Of a DNA stretch of 64,000 nucleotides, positions 57,601 to 64,000 are shown one piece after another. The position numbers and the translations under genes are program-made. The number at the start of each line of letters is the position of its first letter. Position 1 is the first letter of the stretch. This DNA is from Umbilicaria muhlenbergii (taxonomy: Eukaryota > Ascomycota > Lecanoromycetes > Umbilicariales > Umbilicariaceae), in NCBI GenBank assembly GCA_000611775.1, contig KK106981.1, positions 5,396,927-5,460,926 of the forward strand. The letters are read 5' to 3'. The notes beneath the pieces are model-generated. The model ran no database searches. It saw only the letters and a list, made by a program, of their open reading frames with translations, and was not told the DNA's origin.

Positions 57601-58755
57601 CCAATATCCGGCGAGGACGAAGCACTCCAACGGAACATCTATCTGCAAGATCTTCGAGCTCAAAAAGAGGCAGACGAGGAATCTCTACGCCAGCAAAGGC
57701 ATGTCGATGAACGGCAGCAACAAGCACTTCGTGACCACGAAGCCGAATTGCGTGCCAAGCGCGAGCAAGCTGAAGCTGAGGAAGAGAGACAGGCCAAAAT
57801 TGCACGAGATGAAGCGGAGTCTCAAGCTCGTATTGCTCGCGAGGAAGAGGAGGCGCTCCTCGAGCAACAACGCCGCGTCGAAGAGGCTGCACGCCAGGCT
57901 CGCCTAGAGCGCGAGGAAGAGGAGGCAAGAGCAGAAAAGAAGAGAAGAGATGAGGAAACGCAGAGGAGGCGAGCTGAACAAGAGCGCTTACGAAGAGAAG
58001 AACAGGATCGAAGACGAGCTGAGCACGAGGAACGCGAGAGAATGTTGCGGATCCAGAGACAGGAAGAGGAGGAGCGACAACGGAGGGAGGCGTTACCTAA
58101 CAGCCTCCGAAGGGCAGCTGATCTAAGTCCAGATGAGGGGAAGAGTGCCAAAGAGATTCTGAAGTGGCTTCCACTCTTCACAGTCACCAGCGCACAGCTT
58201 GATCCGGGTTGTGACCAGCAAGTCAAGGACGAGCGGTGGATTCCCAATTTCCAAGCTGCTCCGATCATGGCGATTAAGGACTTGGATCTGTCGCAATGCA
58301 AGTCTTTCCCTCGGTTGTTTTCTTCTATTGGTTTACCATGGTTCCTAATATTTCCTGTAGATACCGCTTGGCAGAAGCGCACCTTCACCGATAGCCAACG
58401 CATGTCAATCTGGCGTGTCACACGTCGCATGCTAGCCGAGGCCGAGAAACCAACCCCGTTGAATTCTAATGTCAGGGCTCTAATCGCCATGGATGAAGAA
58501 ACTCGAATCAAATTCTTTGCCATGGAGCACCTCTTCTGGATCAGGCTCTCTGATTTTACCGACATTGTTCCGCGGTACCCACATTTGGCTGGTCTCACCC
58601 TCCGAACACAGGCCGCTCACATCGAAAGCACTGCTATCCCCGCCTCTGTTGGCCGTGCGGAGGCTCAGCTATCGAACGGAATCCATCCTTTTCCATCCGG
58701 GCCTACGTCGTACGCTCCCACACCGAACGGGGTTCTCACGAACGGCTACCATTGA
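54691..58755 (+). CDS. ankyrin-repeat, coiled-coil nuclear protein (Hos4-like)
   Basis: 1,354 residues in one exon. Residues 1-340 are acidic then Ser/Arg/Lys-rich and probably disordered, with basic patches that could be nuclear signals. Ankyrin repeats follow at about 343-450 (NVPDYAGNTPLQIASLEGNA, DTPLIDAVENGHLDVVKLLL) and 535-670 (TPMLAAIGRGNIKVIQLLLA). About 985-1,140 is a long Glu/Arg coiled coil (EERQAKIARDEAESQARIAR). A conserved-looking end, about 1,150-1,320, includes FPRLFSSIGLPWFLIFPVDT. This layout matches ankyrin proteins of filamentous fungi related to Hos4 of the Set3 histone-deacetylase complex; that link is inference. The frame is open upstream to about 54563, so an extra 5' exon is possible. 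Confidence 0.8.
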   Translation: MMNDDPRAGLEPNQATKNDIDREPTPGGPQDVTTAEIRSSSPVPAPPLPLPPNPSPVKKTDNEGNDEGDEDQNDDKNDSEAETVVLPANQEGAAEKTRKAIKHEDKGNDPAVVIKTGDGLVSPLEKEDLLDNHGDPQAFGQHTSALEDVTPSTLLEGGNSSNLSSTVSSPAREARSSKKGDSESNRSRSSPPNEENTQAREDGSRKRKHGGDGHDDSGRRRRSKTEPSSDGANVKERRGTRSVTHQGTRPESNDRSASPPPRSHRKTHSINNTIPESQSTHKRRKAPPAQLPGDRRKDSEDTHQESDDSGSAHGPNHLRKFASTDTIAMSPAKVPHKKHRDKNGRTWLARACAAEEVEAARVRLQERPEDLNVPDYAGNTPLQIASLEGNAEIVEVLLEAGCDLTCMNIDKDTPLIDAVENGHLDVVKLLLKAGADPRQGNAKGEDPLDLLNPEKDNSQAIRDALVEAKEDDTRRKLSEDNNSHAASRGPGTSSRTGSTAKPRDSPTPHGNQSPPPVVMGQSRRTARSEATRNDLLYISPTVENLRDKAGKGDMAGVDHILNMRPEADTESVLAAARGGHEPVLQLLIAIGKPKPDPEPLRLPAYKPGFNTPMLAAIGRGNIKVIQLLLAQPDFDPTRRLHQGMTYYEIAKERQGSDWQEEVAVLKEAYDKHSGRVRKKGGLLSPRKIRDKTTESKRRDHDGSSSPRALAGARSPTCGTKEVVSNKMSRTKEIRRASSHDKPGPENTAPQQNRKHLRVPEAGSRESSVVVSDRETTPLGPPKLTLKAKRSASDADSVLSRETETAKPKRKLVSGKVMRSDQEKKRRASLISEPSSVSSLDHPPARADDAYGQGDVKRENADSAAATQKDSGKKRNRMSVSPHSEFKKHSDVAKTKKRRRVDSHGHAVEKDVEQPVPSGAARVANMIAGPGAIVTNLNPPGSAPVAFMGGSVASPIIDTPIHVGGPPLPGSPISGEDEALQRNIYLQDLRAQKEADEESLRQQRHVDERQQQALRDHEAELRAKREQAEAEEERQAKIARDEAESQARIAREEEEALLEQQRRVEEAARQARLEREEEEARAEKKRRDEETQRRRAEQERLRREEQDRRRAEHEERERMLRIQRQEEEERQRREALPNSLRRAADLSPDEGKSAKEILKWLPLFTVTSAQLDPGCDQQVKDERWIPNFQAAPIMAIKDLDLSQCKSFPRLFSSIGLPWFLIFPVDTAWQKRTFTDSQRMSIWRVTRRMLAEAEKPTPLNSNVRALIAMDEETRIKFFAMEHLFWIRLSDFTDIVPRYPHLAGLTLRTQAAHIESTAIPASVGRAEAQLSNGIHPFPSGPTSYAPTPNGVLTNGYH

Positions 58756-59435
58756 ACGCTTTCATTCGGTTCTTGATACCCTTTCTCCGTGTCATTATTG
58801 TTCAGCTCCTTGTTCTATCACTTGCTGTAGGATACATGATGTTGATGACCCAAGCCGCACCTTAGACGCAGGCGTTTTTGCCAGGCCAGGGGCCTAGTTA
58901 TGGAAATACTTCAACTGTCAATCACTTGTACGGCACTAATGAAGCACGATAGCTACAATCGTTACCCTGTAGCATAGTCTTAGTACAGTGCAACTATGTA
59001 CGTGATTGCGAATACTCTGGCTCGGTGTGTCGAATACGAAACTCCCTTTCCCTTGACGTCATCTGGTGGTCTCGCCTTGTGACTGGCAGTAGTGCAGAGT
59101 AGAGAGTAGAAAGCGCTGTAGCCGATGCCGAATCAGTGCCGGCAGTACAGTAAAAATGGAGAACACCTGGTGAAAGAAGTAGGAACTTTGGGTGTACAAT
59201 GAAACAGACATGGCCCTAGCCAACGCTTTGTTCAAGCTCACCAAGGTGGTTCCACCGCTTCAATCCGCATCGACACAACGGCGCTTACACCCCCACACGA
59301 TCTCCACACATGTGACCATGTCAAGTCTCCCGAATCGACGATGACCTCTATAGCTCGGGACAACTGCTGTCGCTAGATTCACTAAATAGTCTGCAAAGCA
59401 AAAGCCTCCTGAGGGAGGAAGCAATTGCCCTTACG
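58756..59435. other. intergenic, no gene recognised
   Basis: 680 bp between two plus-strand genes; includes the gid4 upstream region. Nothing recognised. Confidence 0.45.
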
Positions 59436-61381
59436 ATGCCGCCTGCGAATTCCCCTCTGGTATGTTTGATCCTGCCCGAGGAGACCTCTTTGTGATGGAA
59501 TGTGCCCCTCATTACAACTTCAAATTCACTCACAGGTCGTGTAGGAAACCTCAGATGAGATCACAACCGCAACCAGTCCTTATCTTGAGCAACTCGCAGA
59601 ATTAGCAAGCCCAGTCCCCGACTTCGCCGCGACGTTGACCACGCAAGCGGAACAAGACGCGGATGATGATAACGTTACCTTTTTACGTACACCCTTAGGA
59701 TCAAACGAAGATTTGTCTGCCATACACCGCGAAAGACCTAGGCAGCCATTTCTAACAAGCGAAGAATTCGAGCAGATCGACACCGAGAGTCAGCGGAGGA
59801 TGCACAGAGCAGTTGCCAGGGAGCGACGATATACACCATTCCAATATCACCAGCTAGCAGATCATCAGGGTTCTACTCGAGGCACACGGACACCTCCTCA
59901 GCTGCCGGGATATAACGGTTGGGCTCCAGGAAGTCTGTATGATGATGAGCCGGAATCTCACCACGGTCTACCTAGCATATCGCAACTGAGCGCGGAATTG
60001 GCGGGAGCGGATCACGACCGGTATCTGAGGGGATCCCATCACATGTCGAATGCCTTGGAAAACGTGTCGGATCTCGCGAGCCAGAGTACCGCAGTGCCTC
60101 CCGCTGCAGTGGGTCAAATGAGTTCTTCAAACGCCCTGGCAGGCTTGACTGCGCACCAAATATCTGAGTCGTCACTACGGACAACCGCGCTCCTTCAGTC
60201 TGTACGGAGACATCCACGGTTCTCTGCTCGTTCCAGAAGCCAGTTGATATTGGACAGAGAAAGAATAAGCCAAGAGAACGAGGACCGTGAACGACAAAGC
60301 TCTGCACGGCTATACCGGCCTCCAAATGCAATACCTTTCAACAGCCAGCATCAGCAGCAGTTACAACAGCGAGAGCTGAGCGCCCGTGTCGATGCCTATC
60401 GCCAACGTTGGTTGGAAAACCCTTCCGGGACCCCTCATAGTGCGTCGCGTTGGCTAGAAGAAGCTATCAAGTACTTGGAACGTCTACGATTCTGCAGTTC
60501 GTACCAAGAGAGTCTTTCCTCAGCTGCGGCTGGAGGATTCATGCCGGAGGAGTTCTTTGCACATAACCACGAGGACTTCATCTTAGACACTACCACTATT
60601 GACCCACCGCCCGAGAGCTCATGGTTGAAATGCGGTGGTGTATTCTCGGGCTCGCAGCACGCGGCTGGAGGGTCTTCAAAGCCACTAGTTCACGTCTACG
60701 GTCATCCTCCGCCGACTAGAGCCCATTCGTCCAATAGAGAATCCGCACAGAACTCCAGTGGAAACTGGGTAACAAATGCGGCCATTCGCACTTCGGAGGG
60801 TGATGAACGGTGGCCTGTGAAAGTGACCATCCATAGTGTCGACTACAGTTCCATGACGCTCTCTGGTACTATGGAAGCTTTCAACCAACCCAACAAATCC
60901 AGCCCGACAAACGAATCTAGCATCACCACGTTCCTTGAAGGGGAAATCATCGACTTTAATACCTATACTTTGGAAACAAAGAGTTTCAAAGCTGATGCCA
61001 GAGTCGATGGCACGTACTGGCGTAAACTAGAACCTTTCAAAAGACTCACGGATGACGAAATTGTGAGGAATCTTGTTAGCAAGAAGTGGCTGAGCGAGGA
61101 GTTGGCGAAGAGCTGGATCTTAATGAGATGGAAAGGTCAGTCTTTGAGTAGTTTACCCCATGTTACAATTCAAGTGCATGCTGATACCTGGTACAGAGAA
61201 ATGCTTCGTCACTCCATCAGATGCTCAGTCCGGCTTGACGATATCGGGATTCTATTACGTATCTCTACGGCGAGAGGACGGGCTTGTGGACGGGTTGTAC
61301 TTTGATCCACTAAGCACACCATTTCAGCGTCTGTCTCTGACGCCGGAGAAGAGGATGTTTCCTGCATATTCGTTTCGATGA
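59436..61381 (+). CDS. gid4: GID/CTLH ubiquitin-ligase substrate receptor Gid4 (Vid24)
   Basis: Gid4 is the Pro/N-degron receptor of the GID E3 ligase, which removes gluconeogenic enzymes when glucose returns. Exons 59436-59459, 59545-61135 and 61197-61381, about 599 residues. The first exon codes only for MPPANSPL. The last join gives MRWKEKCFVTPSDAQSGLTI. The conserved beta-barrel spans about 365-599: WLKCGGVFSGSQ, WPVKVTIHSVDYSSMTLSGT, TFLEGEIIDFNTYTLETKSF, DARVDGTYWRKLEPF, ISGFYYVSLRREDGLVDGLY and YFDPLSTPFQRLSL. The roughly 360-residue N-terminal half is polar, Ser/Gln/Arg-rich, probably disordered, and longer than the yeast one. The Met at 59436 is supported by the splice join; the second exon is open to a TAG overlapping the acceptor. 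Confidence 0.93.
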
Positions 61382-61818
61382 CCATGGATAGCATGCGTTT
61401 TCATCACTTCTTGCCTGTGCTCTCTTCTTCCGCATCAATGAGCGTTAAAGGAGGCGTTGCATGGAACCGCACAAGGAAGACGGACTGTGGGCTGGGTCGG
61501 GCTTGTCTATCGCTCTATGGGCGTGGCTTGTTGCCCAATGCGTAAGGTTGACTACAACGGGTCAGGGAGGAGATGGCATATGGCTAGGGATTATCTAGGC
61601 GGATCACAAAATACAGCAAAGTCAGCTAGCTACGCAAGATATCTAGTACATCCGTGTCGACTCTCAGATCTTCTATTCCTGTGGAAGGCAAGCGATTCCT
61701 GGTGGTATTGTAGATAAGAGTACACGTGTACAGCCAAACATACGTGCTTAGCTATCAGCTACGACGTGTCCAGGTCAACAACATGCTTCCGGCCCCTATC
61801 TCCCCATATCCAACCAGT
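61382..61818. other. convergent intergenic region
   Basis: 437 bp between the gid4 and rps12 stops. No gene or repeat recognised. Confidence 0.45.
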
Positions 61819-62444
61819 CTACTGCTCAGTCTGGAAGTAGTTGAGCAAGATCGAGCGCTCCTGCGACTCCTCACCCCAGTCCCTAACCACCACACACGAG
61901 CAGTTGACGACTTTACGAGCATTGCCTTCGCGATCAAGCACACCTATCCCCCACCCCCGGTAAAATCAGTCCCGTCCCCCAACCCCACAAAGACAAAGGA
62001 AAAGATAAAAGTCGACTTACACAACCCGGCCCACTCCCCCAACTGTTTCCCATCCGGCACCTTGATCAACGGGATCTTATGCTCCGAGCACAACGCCACC
62101 ACCAACTTCTTATACGCCTCCTCCTCGCACGCCTCGTTCAAGACGCACATGTGCGCTTGCCGGCGGTCGAGTGCTTTACTCGCCTCGCGCAAGCCGCGCG
62201 CTAGGCCGTCGTGGATGAGGGCGAGTTTTAGAACGCCTTTGAGGGCGTCGAGGACGGACATTTGGCCCTTGCTGGCGGAGGCATCGGCGCTGATTTCGAC
62301 TTCGTCGGCCGCGGGCACGTCGTCGGTGGCGGGGGGGGTGGTGGGCTCTTCTCCGTCCGACTGGGGGGTGTGTTAGTTGGGGGGGTGGTGAAGGGGGTTG
62401 GATGGGGATGGGAATGGGGATGGTGATGGTGATGGGCTTACCAT
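61819..62444 (-). CDS. rps12: 40S ribosomal protein S12 (eS12)
   Basis: Small-subunit ribosomal protein. Exon 1 is only the ATG (62442-62444). Exon 2 (62021-62360) encodes [20 protein letters not shown], then [39 protein letters not shown] and [20 protein letters not shown]. Exon 3 (61819-61943) gives [20 protein letters not shown] and [20 protein letters not shown]. About 155 residues, in phase. The first intron is full of CCCAT/CACCAT repeats. The acidic N-terminus is longer than in yeast. Confidence 0.96.
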
Positions 62445-63335
62445 GTTGATTGAGGTATCACGGGGTATGTCGGATGATCCTCAAAGAGTTGATTGATGGT
62501 GGTGGAAGGTTGGGAGTTCGACGGGGGATTTTCGAGCATTGGTTGTGTGCCGTGCTTATGTAATGTGAAACTTTACGCGAGCCCTCTCGAGCAGTCGTAC
62601 CTCGTACCCGTTGAGCCGTTGAGGCTCCGACGACATGAAGTCTATTTCCTTCGTGATTAATAGCATTATATATATTTTCTTTATCGTCTAGTTTGTATGT
62701 ATACTGTTTGAATTCTATTACGATATTGTTTCACAAGTAGTACAGTCATCTGAGCATATGATAATTTATCTGTCAAGTGTTTGTGTCAGGCGCTCACCGT
62801 GCGCGACGCCTGCCTTTGCTGACTAAGCAGCAGACCAAGCGCGCGACCGCTGCATCATATAGAGCAATATTGGAATGCCAGACCTCGGCAGGGCCTGTCA
62901 TAGTGATCTTTTTGACTAGGCGGGGACGCCAGTCACTCAATAGGTGAGTGACTCACAAGAGTGAATCACATTAAAAGAGTGATCAGTGTGCTCAGCTCAT
63001 TTAAGCAACTGAACATATCAAACACGAAGATTCAGAATATATTATATAACAAGAATCAGACTTTGAGTCGTTAAAAGCTTCATGCCCGACTTGATATAAT
63101 CGTTCTTTATCAATACTATTAGTAATGATCAGTTGATGTCTGAAGTGTTTGTTGTTCAACTCAACCTCAACAGCTTTCATGACTATTCTGTCACAAAATC
63201 AGTCATTACAATTCCTGTAATCTGAACAAATGAAAACTCTAACTTTATCTATGTATATGAAATAGGGACTGAACCTTTCAAAGAAAGTATATGGGCATGA
63301 AATTGAGAGCATCATTTTATTCGTTAAACTCTGCT
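62445..63335. other. AT-rich gene-free stretch
   Basis: From about 62,640 to 63,290 the sequence is clearly AT-rich with many TA steps (for example TATATATATTTT near 62,670), unlike the GC-balanced genes on either side. No ORF or repeat family recognised. It could be a RIP-altered relic or ordinary AT-rich spacer. Confidence 0.55.
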
Positions 63336-64000
63336 CTACATCTCCACCTTTGCTGCAGTTTCCGGCTTGGGCGCCGTGCCCTCGCGTACTTTGATCCTCA
63401 GCCTCACTGGGCCCTTCTGAACCATCATGATGACCGGGAACTTGTCAAAGTCCACCTTTTCATTGGCATCCTCCGTAAAGTCAAACGCCCAAAGAAGCCG
63501 GCAGAGCACGAGGCGCAGCTCAACCCATGCCAACGGCTGACCCAGACAGCTATGGAAACCGAGACTGAACGGACGGCTAGCAGTCAATCTATCCTGTGCA
63601 TAGGCTGCAGGCCGCTCATCCATGGGCAGCCAGCGCTCAGGGACGAAGGTGTCCGGGTTAGTGAAGTATTTGGCGGAGCGATTGACGGCGAAGGTACGGA
63701 CGCCAATGCGGGTCTGGAGGAGACGGTTAGCTTAGCCACGGACACGTTTGGTTTCCACGATTTTTCCACATGCGAGGTGAAAGGGAACTCACACCGCCTG
63801 GAAGATACACGCCACAGTAGGTATCGCCTCCTGGCGGAACGACCCGAGGCAGCCCGCTGGGAATGGGGTTACACATGCGCAAGCCTTCCTTCAGGACAGC
63901 TTCCAGGTATGGCTGACCCTTGCAGGTGTCAATGGTGATATCCTCTTCATGCTCAAAGGTGCCTCGGATCTCATTGCAGAGTCGCCGTGAGACAGCCTCA
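63336..64000 (-). CDS. cytochrome P450, C-terminal part (cut by window edge)
   Basis: C-terminal third of a fungal P450 monooxygenase, normally ER-anchored with haem iron. Exons here: from beyond 64000 to 63793, and 63336-63713, with an intron at 63714-63792 (GTGAGT...CCAG) joining YLPGG-TRIGVRTFAV. The K-helix E-x-x-R is EGLR, in YLEAVLKEGLRMCNPIP. The PERF-type region is VPERW. The haem loop is FSLGFHSCLGQPLAWVE with the Cys ligand. The rest of the gene lies to the right. The type resembles P450s of fungal secondary metabolism or detoxification; substrate not inferable. Confidence 0.93.

Noticed and set aside
57822-58598. 258-codon minus-strand Ser/Arg-rich ORF
   Set aside because: Mirror of the Glu/Arg coiled coil on the plus strand, an artefact of codon composition.
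63291-63938. 215-codon plus-strand ORF at the right edge
   Set aside because: Antisense to the P450, whose haem loop and K-helix are unmistakable.

Overview
The window is nuclear DNA of a filamentous ascomycete (Pezizomycotina), most likely Dothideomycetes or a near relative. Genes lie close together on both strands and are cut by short GT-AG introns, mostly 45-85 bp, with CTRAY-like branch points and YAG acceptors. Lineage-typical families occur (Pal1, DUF3405, NT-C2, Sls1, fungal GH5) beside conserved eukaryotic genes. I joined exons by hand, so coordinates are models: most joins keep phase and restore a family sequence, and doubtful ones are flagged. I saw no convincing tRNA, rRNA, CRISPR or intact transposon.

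Layout. 0-1.3 kb: DUF3405 gene, cut by the left edge and frameshifted. 2.7-6.5 kb: Efr3. 6.5-10.5 kb: gene-poor, with two inverted remnants of one charged coiled-coil family. 10.5-20 kb: Pal1, a glutathione transferase, Sec39 and eEF1A. 20-24 kb: a GIY-YIG-like gene broken by one TAG, decayed tandem repeats that include its 3' end, Med31 and a small Cys-rich gene. 24-31 kb: SF3b subunit 5 (found only by joining exons), a small coiled-coil gene, the tRNA adenosine deaminase Tad1, an NT-C2 gene, a small Cys gene and a RAD51 paralogue. 31-39 kb: Sls1 with a C2H2-like insert, an intracellular-looking GH5 enzyme, and the eEF1A methyltransferases Efm7 and Efm4 tail to tail. 39-48 kb: PP2A scaffold, PheRS beta, a hypothetical gene and RPS3. 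48-54 kb: myotubularin phosphatase, ALKBH6-like dioxygenase, parvulin and polyprenal reductase. 54-62.5 kb: an ankyrin/coiled-coil Hos4-like protein, Gid4 and RPS12. 62.5-64 kb: an AT-rich stretch, then a cytochrome P450 that runs off the right edge.

How the genes work together. Most are housekeeping genes and form no operon or obvious gene cluster. The strongest link is eEF1A plus two methyltransferases whose families modify it; both expected target sites are present in the encoded eEF1A. Translation is well represented (eEF1A, Efm4, Efm7, PheRS beta, RPS3, RPS12, Tad1). Efr3 and the myotubularin act on phosphoinositides, and Sec39 in Golgi-ER transport. The accessory or decaying parts are 0-2.7, 6.5-10.5, 20.5-24 and 62.5-64 kb.
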